Of a stretch of 11,316 nt of DNA, positions 4,294 to 11,316 are shown in pieces. The translations under genes and the position numbers were made by a program. This DNA is from Thalassolituus sp. UBA674 (GTDB lineage Bacteria; Pseudomonadota; Gammaproteobacteria; Pseudomonadales; Oceanobacteraceae). How positions within the stretch are numbered: position 1 is the first letter of the stretch; every line of letters starts with the position of its first letter. The notes below the pieces were generated by a model, which worked only from the letters and a program-made list of their open reading frames with translations, had not been told where the DNA came from and searched no databases. The stretch spans positions 1 through 11,316 of the forward strand of contig DBNK01000014.1 of the NCBI GenBank assembly GCA_002298335.1, given 5' to 3'.

Positions 4294-6267
4294 ATGTACA
4301 GGAATTTACCGATCTTTTTAGTGGTAATGTCAGCCATATATTTTGTCGGCTGGGAAAATCTGGAATTTCCAAAAAGAACCAATTTAATCAACCTTGAAAA
4401 ATTTATAAACCCTAGCGTCTTATTTGATATATTTTGCTTTGCTATTTCTCATCTCGCTGTAATTTCCATCATTTTCATATTTGCCAACCTGCTAGCAGAA
4501 TATCCTAAAAGATTATTCCCTAAATATCGCCACATCTCATACATATCCATATTATTTTTAACATTACTCCTGCCAATTGGTTACGCGAAGGAATTTTATC
4601 CTCGCTTAGAAATTTCAAAGATATTTATTGATGATATATATCTAACCTACTCATTAATAGCAACGACATTAATTGCAATAGCAAGCTTCACTTATATTTT
4701 CTTTTTTGTTAAAAGTCAGGAATACCTCAAAGCAGCTCTACTTGCCTTGTCTGGGCTAGTTGTTTTCTACCCACTGCTGCATGAGATAATGATTCCTAAT
4801 GCCGCCACAACATCTGCCGGTAAGCAACAGAATATTATTATTATTGGACTTGACTCAGTATCTAATTCGCATGTCAAACAGAATATAGATTCACTTCCAA
4901 CCTTCAAATACTTATTAGAATCTGGGATTAGTTTTGATGAAGCATACACACCGATTGCCCGCACTTTCCCAGCATGGAATGCCATTTTGACAGGGCATTA
5001 CCCTAGCAGATCAAGCGCTCGCTTCAATCTGACACCTTTTGAGAGTACTGCACTAAACAACAACCTTGTTCGTGACTTCAAAAAACAAGGTTACAAGACA
5101 GTCTTTGCACAGGATGAAAGACGATTCAACAACATCAATGAATCTTATGGTTTCGACCAGATTGTTGGCCCAAAACTCGGAGCATCCGACTTTATAATAC
5201 CGGCTCTCGCTGACAATCTGATCTCTTCTTACTTTATCAGAACGCCCATTGGTGAGTTACTGTTCCCCAACCTTTATAACAACAGGGTTTCCGCTGAGAC
5301 TTATTCTCCCGAAGTGTTCTCAAAGGACATATCTGAGGTTATCAAAACAACGGAAGAGCCGCTTTTCCTTATCGCTCATCATTGTCTGGCCCACTTCCCT
5401 TATCAATGGCGTGATAAGCGGCCGACGAATGAATTTACTGAAGAAGCTTATCATACAGTATCTCTACGGATGCTCGACAACCAGGTTAAAGTCATTATAG
5501 ATAGCCTCAAACAGACAGAGAAATGGGATAATACAACCATCGTCTTGCTTTCAGATCATGGGGAAGGTCTCGGTCTAGAACATGATTCCTGGATTACCCC
5601 AACTTCTGATGAAGATCTCAATCTTCTTGGCTACATGAGAGGGCATGGCAACAATATCTTCTCTAAAGATCAGAACAATATTATTCTTCACATTTCGACA
5701 CCTTCGATGCGTGTTGAAAATCAGAGAATCTTGGACTCTGAGCTTGCCTCTCTGGTCGATCTGAGACCAACCCTGCAAAATCTTTTTGGGCTCGAAAAGA
5801 CACATTCTGATGGATACGACTTGATATCAGAGCAATCGAGCAGAGCCGATCGGGTTATCTTCATGGAAACCGGGGTCAGAATGAGCTTACCGACTATAGA
5901 TGGCAGGACTCTTGAAACCGAAGAACGGATGAAAATCCTCGCAGATTCTTATTACACCTCTGGCGACGGTCTACTTACAATGTCAGACAGTTTTTTTAAG
6001 GTACAATCTCAGAACAAGCAACTTGGCGTGATGAGCCGGGATATGTTTCTTATCAGCAATCCTACGCCTAAAGCACTCGTGCTCATCAATAAAAGTGACG
6101 GAGCCTGGAATAAACTACAACCCGAAACAGATACTTCGCCAGAAATCAGAAATTTGTTTGAAAATCTCAGCTGTTATCGATCTGGTCTGACAGGATGCTA
6201 TAAAAACAACAATAATGAATTACAACAACCTTTTGAATTGAATAAAGGAGTTACATGGCAGCACTGA
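4294..6267 (+). CDS. Membrane-bound sulfatase-fold protein, probable phospho-group transferase
   Basis: Predicted inner-membrane enzyme of 657 residues. Five hydrophobic helices lie near residues 4-20, 43-67, 82-98, 115-139 and 146-163. A periplasmic alkaline-phosphatase/sulfatase-superfamily domain (PF00884-like) runs from about 180 to 510. Visible features are IIIIGLDS with metal-type D187, ARTFPAWNAILTG where T224 takes the place of the sulfatase Cys nucleophile, HHCLAHFPY (362-369), LLSDHGEGLG with D421-H422, and GHGNN with H451. A Thr nucleophile plus five N-terminal helices is the layout of LtaS, EptA and Neisseria PptA rather than of true sulfatases. The Met at 4246 is unlikely as start because it lies inside the pilA terminator, so ATG 4294 was chosen (GTG 4288 is possible). 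The 3' end overlaps pilB by 13 bases. The membrane part is strikingly AT-rich, suggesting transfer. Substrate is unknown, and pilin modification is inferred from position. Confidence 0.8.
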   Translation: MYRNLPIFLVVMSAIYFVGWENLEFPKRTNLINLEKFINPSVLFDIFCFAISHLAVISIIFIFANLLAEYPKRLFPKYRHISYISILFLTLLLPIGYAKEFYPRLEISKIFIDDIYLTYSLIATTLIAIASFTYIFFFVKSQEYLKAALLALSGLVVFYPLLHEIMIPNAATTSAGKQQNIIIIGLDSVSNSHVKQNIDSLPTFKYLLESGISFDEAYTPIARTFPAWNAILTGHYPSRSSARFNLTPFESTALNNNLVRDFKKQGYKTVFAQDERRFNNINESYGFDQIVGPKLGASDFIIPALADNLISSYFIRTPIGELLFPNLYNNRVSAETYSPEVFSKDISEVIKTTEEPLFLIAHHCLAHFPYQWRDKRPTNEFTEEAYHTVSLRMLDNQVKVIIDSLKQTEKWDNTTIVLLSDHGEGLGLEHDSWITPTSDEDLNLLGYMRGHGNNIFSKDQNNIILHISTPSMRVENQRILDSELASLVDLRPTLQNLFGLEKTHSDGYDLISEQSSRADRVIFMETGVRMSLPTIDGRTLETEERMKILADSYYTSGDGLLTMSDSFFKVQSQNKQLGVMSRDMFLISNPTPKALVLINKSDGAWNKLQPETDTSPEIRNLFENLSCYRSGLTGCYKNNNNELQQPFELNKGVTWQH

Positions 6268-7958
6268 CCGGCCTGCCCCGCAGTCTTATAGAGCGGGGAT
6301 TACTCGAAGAGGCTCAGGCAAAAGACATCTTCGCACGAGCAACCAAAAAGGGAGCGTCCTTTATCTCTGTTGCGGTTGCCGAGAACGCGGTTTCAGCCCA
6401 CGATGTGGCATCGGTTGCGTCCGAAGATTTCGGCCTGCCCCTGTTTGATCTGAATGCCGTGAATGCCGATATTCTGCCAAAAGAGATTGTCAGCCCGGCT
6501 CTGATTGAGAAGCACCGCATTCTGCCCCTGTTTGTGCGTGGCAAGCGTCTGTTTATTGCCCAGAGTGACCCCTCTGCGGTGACCGCGCTGGACGATATCA
6601 AGTTTCATACCGGTAAGAACGTAGAAGCGGTTCTGGTTGAAGAAGATAAGCTCAGCCAGTTGGTCGACCAGATGGTGAACGCCGATGACGGCCTGAATGA
6701 CGCACTGGGTGACCTGGATGCCGCGCTGGATGATATTGATCTGGACGACCCGGACGCAGAACAGGACAGCGAAGAAGACGCCAAGAAGGCCGCCAACGAT
6801 GCACCTATCGTCCGCTTTGTGAACAAAATCCTGCTCGATGCCGTACGTGAAGGGTGTTCCGACGTACACTTTGAACCCTACGAACGACGCTACCGCATCC
6901 GTTACCGTACCGACGGTGTACTGCATGAGGTGTCATCCCCGCCTAATAACCTGGCCACCAAGATTGCCGCTCGTCTGAAAGTGATGTCGCGCATGGATAT
7001 TTCTGAGCGACGTATTCCTCAGGATGGCCGCATCAAAATGCGCATCAGCAAAACCAAAGCCATCGACTTCCGGGTGAACACCCTGCCGACGCTTTGGGGT
7101 GAAAAGGTGGTTCTGCGTATTCTGGACCCGACCTCAGCCCAGCTGGGTATTGATGCCTTGGGTTATGAACCGGAACAGAAAAAGCTCTATATGAGTACAC
7201 TGGCTAATCCGCAGGGAATGATTCTGGTCACCGGCCCGACCGGTTCCGGTAAAACCGTGTCTCTGTACACCGGTCTGAATATTCTGAACGTCGAAGGTAC
7301 CAATATTTCGACCGCCGAAGACCCGGTGGAGATCAACCTGGAAGGGATCAACCAGGTCAACGTGAACCCGAAGGTCGGTCTCGACTTTGCCGCCGCTCTG
7401 CGTTCCTTCCTGCGTCAGGACCCGGACGTGGTGATGGTCGGTGAGATCCGTGACCTTGAAACTGCCCAGATAGCCATCAAAGCCGCGCAGACCGGTCACC
7501 TTGTATTATCTACCCTGCACACCAACAGTGCCGCGGAGACCCTGACCCGTCTGGCCAACATGGGCGTTGCCGCCTTTAACATTGCCACGTCAGTCTCACT
7601 GATCATCGCTCAGCGTCTGGGGCGGCGACTCTGTTCCGCCTGCAAAGCACCGGCCGATATTCCTCATCAGGCACTGGTGGAAGCCGGTTTTTCTGAAGAT
7701 CTGATCAGCCGGGCCACCATTTACCGTCCTGTCGGTTGCAGCCAGTGCAATCAGGGTTATAAAGGCCGGGTCGGTATTTATGAAGTCGTTAAAGTCACTG
7801 ATAAGCTGGCACGCATTATTATGGAAGGCGGTAACGCTATTGAGATTTCCGATGCTGCCCGTGCCGAGGGATACCCTGACCTGAGAAGTTCGGCCCTTAA
7901 GAAAGTGGCCGATGGCCTGATCAGTCTGGAAGAAGCCAACCGGGTAACCACAGACTGA
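6255..7958 (+). CDS. pilB: Type IV pilus extension ATPase PilB
   Basis: Cytoplasmic hexameric ATPase that powers pilus polymerisation. The 567-residue length is typical. An MshEN-type N-terminal domain (about 1-140) opens with an R-L-I-E-R-G-L-L pattern. A very acidic linker (143-175) leads to the ATPase core. The core shows Walker A GPTGSGKT (327-334), the Asp box STAEDPVE (352-359), Walker B VVMVGEIRD with E397, and the His box TGHLVLSTLHTN (413-424). A zinc tetracysteine is formed by C460/C463 and C495/C498. The ATG is preceded by AAGGAG at 6245-6250. It starts inside the end of the preceding gene, so the two are probably co-transcribed and translationally coupled. Unlike in P. aeruginosa, pilB runs in the same direction as pilA. 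Confidence 0.97.
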   Translation: MAALTGLPRSLIERGLLEEAQAKDIFARATKKGASFISVAVAENAVSAHDVASVASEDFGLPLFDLNAVNADILPKEIVSPALIEKHRILPLFVRGKRLFIAQSDPSAVTALDDIKFHTGKNVEAVLVEEDKLSQLVDQMVNADDGLNDALGDLDAALDDIDLDDPDAEQDSEEDAKKAANDAPIVRFVNKILLDAVREGCSDVHFEPYERRYRIRYRTDGVLHEVSSPPNNLATKIAARLKVMSRMDISERRIPQDGRIKMRISKTKAIDFRVNTLPTLWGEKVVLRILDPTSAQLGIDALGYEPEQKKLYMSTLANPQGMILVTGPTGSGKTVSLYTGLNILNVEGTNISTAEDPVEINLEGINQVNVNPKVGLDFAAALRSFLRQDPDVVMVGEIRDLETAQIAIKAAQTGHLVLSTLHTNSAAETLTRLANMGVAAFNIATSVSLIIAQRLGRRLCSACKAPADIPHQALVEAGFSEDLISRATIYRPVGCSQCNQGYKGRVGIYEVVKVTDKLARIIMEGGNAIEISDAARAEGYPDLRSSALKKVADGLISLEEANRVTTD

Positions 7959-7987
7959 CCTATATGGGCCGCTGATAAAAGACGGTA

Positions 7988-8020
7988 ATAAACTGGCGGT
8001 GGCGCATATAAACTGGCAGT
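7988..8020 (+). repeat. 20-base-period direct repeat before pilC
   Basis: ATAAACTGGCGGT at 7988-8000 and ATAAACTGGCAGT at 8008-8020 match at 12 of 13 positions and are offset by exactly 20 bases, about two helical turns. They lie in the 101-base gap between pilB and pilC. The pair could be regulator half-sites or chance, and no promoter with good spacing was found beside it. Confidence 0.45.
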
Positions 8021-8059
8021 ATTGTAACGACGTATTCTGCTCGTATTGATAATTCCGCT

Positions 8060-9292
8060 ATGGCCAAAAATAACACAAAATCAGCCGTTTATACTTGGGA
8101 AGGGACCAACCGCCGGGGTCAGACTCTGAAAGGTGAGTTGGCCGGGCAGAATCTGGCAGCCATCAAGGCTGCGTTGCGCAAGCAGGGAATTACCCCCAAG
8201 AAAGTCAAACGCGCTGCCCAGCCCCTGTTCGGTATCGGTGGCGGCCCGAAAAAGAAAAAAATCACGACTCAGGATCTGTCTTTCTTTACCCGTCAGATGG
8301 CGACCATGGTGAAAGCCGGTGTTCCTCTGGTGCAGTCGTTCGATATTGTTGCCGATGGCGCTGACAACCTGAGTCTGAAAGAAGTCATCTACAAAATCCG
8401 TGACTCAGTGGCATCCGGTAACGAGTTCGCGACCTCTCTGCGACAGTTCCCACAGTACTTTGACGACCTGACCTGTAACCTGGTCGAAGCCGGTGAGCAA
8501 GCCGGTACACTGGAAACCATGCTGGACAGGATTGCCATCTACAAGGAAAAGACGGAAGAACTGAGAGCCCGTATAAAAAAAGCCATGATGTACCCCATTA
8601 TCACCTTAGTCGTGGCGTTCGTAGTAACCCTGATCCTGCTGATTAAGGTAATCCCATCATTTCAATCCATTTTTGCTGATTTCGGCGCTGAACTTCCCGC
8701 TCCGACTCAGATGGTGATCGCTATTTCTGAAGTCACGCAACAGTATTATCTGTATATCCTGGCTGCCATTGCCATTGCCGTTGTGGGCTTTGTTCAGGCC
8801 ATCAATCGTTCTCCGGAATTCCGCGATAAGGTTCAGGCCTTTTCCCTGAAACTCCCGGTCTTCGGCAACATTATCGAAAAAGCCGCCATTGCCCGCTATG
8901 CACGGGTTCTGTCCACCACCTTTGCTGCCGGTGTGCCTCTCGTGGATGCCCTGGATGCCGTTGCCCGTGCAGTTGGCAACTCAGTTTACCGCGATGCGGT
9001 GTTCCAGATCCGTGACGACGTCGCCACCGGTCAGCAGATGCATATGTCCATGCGTGCAACCAAGATTTTCCCGAATATGGTGATTCAGATGACCAGTATC
9101 GGAGAAGAGTCGGGTGCGCTGGATACCATGCTGGACAAGGCTGCTACCCACTATGAAAGTGAAGTTGATAACGCTGTTGATGCCATGACAGCCATGATCG
9201 AGCCCGGCATTATGGTGTTCCTTGGCGTCGTGATCGGCGGCCTGATCATCGCCATGTACCTGCCTATTTTCGAGATGGGTTCCGCCCTCTGA
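8060..9292 (+). CDS. pilC: Type IV pilus inner-membrane platform protein PilC
   Basis: Polytopic GspF-family protein that links the PilB motor to pilin entering the fibre. The 410-residue length is typical. A basic N-terminal cytoplasmic part ends in PKKKKITTQDLSFFTRQMA. It is followed by the first GspF domain (about 72-195) and a second, homologous one (about 275-397). The paired motifs AGVPLVQSFD/AGVPLVDALD and EAGEQAGTLETMLD/SIGEESGALDTMLD show the internal duplication. Transmembrane helices lie near 177-197, 229-248 and 383-402. No clear Shine-Dalgarno precedes the ATG, and the 101-base gap after pilB is unusually long for this operon. Its stop codon shares one base with the pilD start (TGATG), which suggests coupling. 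Confidence 0.96.
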   Translation: MAKNNTKSAVYTWEGTNRRGQTLKGELAGQNLAAIKAALRKQGITPKKVKRAAQPLFGIGGGPKKKKITTQDLSFFTRQMATMVKAGVPLVQSFDIVADGADNLSLKEVIYKIRDSVASGNEFATSLRQFPQYFDDLTCNLVEAGEQAGTLETMLDRIAIYKEKTEELRARIKKAMMYPIITLVVAFVVTLILLIKVIPSFQSIFADFGAELPAPTQMVIAISEVTQQYYLYILAAIAIAVVGFVQAINRSPEFRDKVQAFSLKLPVFGNIIEKAAIARYARVLSTTFAAGVPLVDALDAVARAVGNSVYRDAVFQIRDDVATGQQMHMSMRATKIFPNMVIQMTSIGEESGALDTMLDKAATHYESEVDNAVDAMTAMIEPGIMVFLGVVIGGLIIAMYLPIFEMGSAL

Positions 9293-10173
9293 TGAACGAC
9301 CTGCTTACCCTGATTGAAGCTTCGGTAACAGCGCAGGTTGTCCTGGTGACGGTTCTGGGTCTGCTGATCGGCAGCTTTCTGAATGTGGTGATTCTGCGCT
9401 ACCCCATCATGCTGTACCGCAACTGGAAGTCCGAATGCGAAAGCATGGCGGAAGAACTTCCGGACCATCCGGCACTGAAGGATTTAACCCAACCTTACGA
9501 CCTGGTGACGCCAGCATCGCACTGCCCGAAATGTCAGGCGCCCGTGAAGGCCTGGCAGAATATCCCGGTATTCAGCTATCTCCTGCTGCGTGGCAAGTGC
9601 AGTCACTGCAAAACCCACATCAGTATCCGTTACCCAGTCGTGGAACTGGTCACCGGACTGTTAAGTCTGGTACTGGTATTGCAGCTTGGCTGGGGCTGGC
9701 CGCTGGCGGCCATGCTGGTTTTTACCTGGATGCTGGTCAGCATGTCGGCCATCGACATCGATCATCAGATTCTGCCCGACACCATGACCCTGAGCCTGCT
9801 ATGGCTGGGTCTGCTGGTGAATACACAGGGGATGTTCACCTCACTGGAATCGGCCGTATTGGGTGCCGCTGCGGGTTATGGTGTGCTCTGGGGCTTCTTC
9901 CATGTGTTCAAGCTGATTACCGGCAAAGAAGGCATGGGCTTCGGTGACTTCAAGCTGCTGGCGGCTCTGGGAGCCTGGCTCGGTCTCACAGCCATTCCGC
10001 TGATCATTCTGCTGTCCAGTGTCGTCGGCGCTGTGGTAGGGATTGCAGGCATTCTGATTCTCGGCCGCGACCGTCAATTGCCGATTCCGTTTGGTCCCTA
10101 TCTGGCGGCCGCTGGCTGGATTGCCGCGCTCTGGGGTGATGACATTATCACTTGGTATCTCTCCACCCTTTAA
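9292..10173 (+). CDS. pilD: Prepilin peptidase / N-methyltransferase PilD
   Basis: Inner-membrane aspartic protease (A24 family) that cleaves prepilin leaders after Gly and methylates the new N-terminal Phe. It usually serves type II secretion pseudopilins too. The 293-residue length is typical. GSFLNVVILRYP (27-38) marks the N-terminal methyltransferase region. A zinc-binding pair of CxxC motifs is complete (C78/C81, C103/C106). The catalytic aspartates are expected at D155 (AIDIDHQILPD) and D219 (GMGFGDFKLLAALGAW). About eight hydrophobic segments are visible. Start and pilC stop overlap as TGATG. Its substrate PilA, with a canonical G-F cleavage site, lies in the same locus. Confidence 0.96.
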   Translation: MNDLLTLIEASVTAQVVLVTVLGLLIGSFLNVVILRYPIMLYRNWKSECESMAEELPDHPALKDLTQPYDLVTPASHCPKCQAPVKAWQNIPVFSYLLLRGKCSHCKTHISIRYPVVELVTGLLSLVLVLQLGWGWPLAAMLVFTWMLVSMSAIDIDHQILPDTMTLSLLWLGLLVNTQGMFTSLESAVLGAAAGYGVLWGFFHVFKLITGKEGMGFGDFKLLAALGAWLGLTAIPLIILLSSVVGAVVGIAGILILGRDRQLPIPFGPYLAAAGWIAALWGDDIITWYLSTL

Positions 10174-10209
10174 GTTAATTTCAGACATTTTTGCACGATC
10201 AAGAAACGT

Positions 10210-10331
10210 TGAAAATGTTGGCGAGGCAGCTGTCGGTAGGCAAAAATGAACGAGAAAGCGGAGTTTACGAATGTTAAATGAGCATTTTGAGTTTATTTTT
10301 AACACCCCGACAGCAACGCAGGTAATTTTCA
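10210..10331. repeat. Long imperfect palindrome (MITE- or RNA-like element) between pilD and coaE
   Basis: Nested inverted repeats occupy most of the 167-base gap. TGAAAAT (10210-10216) faces ATTTTCA (10325-10331), GCTGTCGG (10229-10236) faces CCGACAGC (10307-10314), and AAAAATGAAC (10242-10251) faces GTTTATTTTT (10291-10300) with one G-T wobble. TTTAC (10264-10268) faces GTTAAA (10273-10278) with a bulge. The arms are arranged concentrically, so one long stem-loop is possible in DNA or RNA. The only ATG-initiated frames inside are a few codons long. Function is unknown: it may be a mobile miniature element, an attenuating structure or a terminator of pilBCD. Confidence 0.65.
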
Positions 10332-10341
10332 TAGGTTCTTA

Positions 10342-10944
10342 ATGTTTGTTCTAGGTCTCACGGGCGGTATTGGCAGCGGTAAAACCGCCGCCAGTAACTT
10401 TTTTGCCTCGCTCGGTATTCTGGTGGTGGATGCCGATATTGTCGCCCGGGAAATTGTAGAACCCGGCAAACCTGCCTGGCAGGCCATCAAAGATCGTTTT
10501 GGTGACGATGCACTACAGCAGGATGGCACTCTGAACCGCGCCTGGCTGCGCCAGAAAGTCTTTGCCGAGCCGGATGAGCGCAAGTGGCTGGAGTCACAGA
10601 CGCACCCACGCATCCGGGATGAAATTATCAGTCAGCTGGCCGCAGCAACCTCCCCCTACGCGGTTCTTGCCTCACCCTTGCTGTTTGAGAGCCGCCAGAA
10701 TGAGCTGGCTGACCGCACTCTCGTCATTGATGTTCCGGAAGAAACCCAGGTCGAGCGCGCGAGTCACAGAGACAGCAATCAGGCGGAACAGATCCGCCGT
10801 ATTATTGCTGCCCAGATGCCGCGTCAGGAACGTCTGGACAGAGCGGACGACTCGGTGGATAACAGCGGCAGCCTTGAAGACCTGCACCAACATCTGCGAC
10901 CCTTACACCAGATGTACCTGCAACTGGCCGAGAACCATGTCTGA
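10342..10944 (+). CDS. coaE: Dephospho-CoA kinase CoaE
   Basis: Cytoplasmic kinase for the last step of coenzyme A synthesis, phosphorylating the ribose 3'-OH of dephospho-CoA with ATP. The 200-residue length is typical. The P-loop GGIGSGKT (8-15) follows the first beta strand. VVDADIVAR (28-36) carries the conserved aspartates, and the SPLLFE segment and VIDVPEETQVERASHRD match the family's lid region. The start is the ATG preceded by AGG at 10333-10335. It lies downstream of pilD as in Pseudomonas, but after a structured 167-base gap, so it may have separate control. Its last 8 bases overlap yacG. Confidence 0.95.
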   Translation: MFVLGLTGGIGSGKTAASNFFASLGILVVDADIVAREIVEPGKPAWQAIKDRFGDDALQQDGTLNRAWLRQKVFAEPDERKWLESQTHPRIRDEIISQLAAATSPYAVLASPLLFESRQNELADRTLVIDVPEETQVERASHRDSNQAEQIRRIIAAQMPRQERLDRADDSVDNSGSLEDLHQHLRPLHQMYLQLAENHV

Positions 10945-11164
10945 TCCGATCTCCGAAAAATCTGTCACCGTCAACTGCCCTGAGTGTGGCAAAACCGTTC
11001 CCTGGACAGCAGAAAGCCGCTACCGTCCTTTCTGCAGTGAACGCTGCAAGCTGATTGATCTGGGGGAATGGGCCAGTGGTGGCCATGCGATCCCCGGTGA
11101 ACCACTGGAAGATGACCTGATGTCGGGTGATATGCCGCAGAATCCGGCGGATAAATACAACTGA
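10937..11164 (+). CDS. yacG: DNA gyrase inhibitor / zinc-binding protein YacG
   Basis: Small zinc protein that in E. coli binds GyrB and inhibits gyrase. The 75-residue length is typical. The zinc site is C14-P-E-C17 followed by C33-S-E-R-C37. Family hallmarks PFCSERCKLIDLGEW (31-45) and an acidic C-terminal tail are present. The frame is open far upstream, but the ATG at 10937 gives the family N-terminus and overlaps the coaE stop by 8 bases, indicating coupling. zapD, which lies between coaE and yacG in E. coli, is absent here. Confidence 0.93.
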   Translation: MSDPISEKSVTVNCPECGKTVPWTAESRYRPFCSERCKLIDLGEWASGGHAIPGEPLEDDLMSGDMPQNPADKYN

Positions 11165-11166
11165 GG

Positions 11167-11183
11167 GGCTCAGGTGAGCCTGA
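11167..11183 (+). terminator. Weak hairpin after yacG
   Basis: GGCTCA (11167-11172) faces TGAGCC (11175-11180), and an overlapping alternative pairs TCAGG (11170-11174) with CCTGA (11179-11183). It starts 2 bases past the yacG stop, where a transcript end is expected. No T-tract follows, so it is not a standard intrinsic terminator. Confidence 0.3.
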
Positions 11184-11233
11184 TGGGGTTCTGAATGTTA
11201 CAGGATCCGCCTGACACCGTGACATTCTCATAA

Positions 11234-11278
11234 TGGATCCTGTGGTCTGTCTGACTTCGTCAGGCCACAGGATGACGG
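11234..11278 (-). repeat. Dispersed hairpin repeat, copy 5 (inverted)
   Basis: On the minus strand the unit starts CCGTCATCCTG and ends AGGATCCA, like the copies at 136-176 and 2419-2459. Its outer stem TCCTGTGG/CCACAGGA is perfect, and an inner stem CTGAC/GTCAG around TTC adds a second hairpin level. The outer stem has changed sequence while keeping its pairing, compared with TCCTGCGG/CCGGAGGA elsewhere. The remaining bases to the window end show no gene. Confidence 0.65.
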
Positions 11279-11316
11279 GAATCAATAAACCTTTCGAATA
11301 CTCGCAACACTGGTTA

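Noticed and set aside
10562..10936. Upstream part of the open frame containing yacG
   Set aside because: It lies out of frame inside coaE, is Arg/Ser/Pro-rich, and the YacG family begins at the Met at 10937.

Overview
The window looks like chromosomal DNA of a free-living, probably marine, gammaproteobacterium (Pseudomonas/Oceanospirillales-like). The main reason is gene order: ampD, nadC, pilA, pilB, pilC, pilD, coaE and yacG lie in the order known from Pseudomonas, with two extra genes inserted. Most genes are moderately GC-rich. The gene between pilA and pilB is clearly more AT-rich. Exact taxonomy cannot be fixed from this window.

Layout. Bases 1-248 are gene-free and packed with short palindromic repeats. 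ampD runs leftward (249-797) and is divergent from an alanine/glycine:cation symporter gene (889-2238), which has a good sigma-70 promoter in the shared 91-base gap. The 326-base gap before nadC holds a REP-like array with an exact 60-base period plus a second dispersed hairpin repeat. nadC (2565-3419) is followed by a 361-base leader region and the major type IV pilin gene pilA (3781-4218), which ends at a strong intrinsic terminator. Next comes a five-helix membrane protein with a periplasmic alkaline-phosphatase/sulfatase-fold domain (4294-6267), overlapping pilB by 13 bases. pilB (6255-7958), pilC (8060-9292) and pilD (9292-10173) follow. A 167-base gap with a long imperfect palindrome separates pilD from coaE (10342-10944) and the overlapping yacG (10937-11164). 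The right edge carries another copy of the dispersed hairpin repeat.

How the genes work together. PilD removes the six-residue leader of PilA and N-methylates the new N-terminal Phe. PilB is the extension ATPase and PilC the inner-membrane platform that assemble mature PilA into a pilus. The membrane phosphotransferase-like gene sits where pseudomonads carry pilin accessory/modification genes. It has Thr in place of the sulfatase Cys and the five-helix layout of LtaS/EptA/PptA enzymes. My main hypothesis is that it decorates the pilin, or another envelope substrate, with a phospho-group. AmpD (peptidoglycan recycling), NadC (NAD synthesis), CoaE (CoA synthesis) and YacG (gyrase inhibitor) are housekeeping neighbours.
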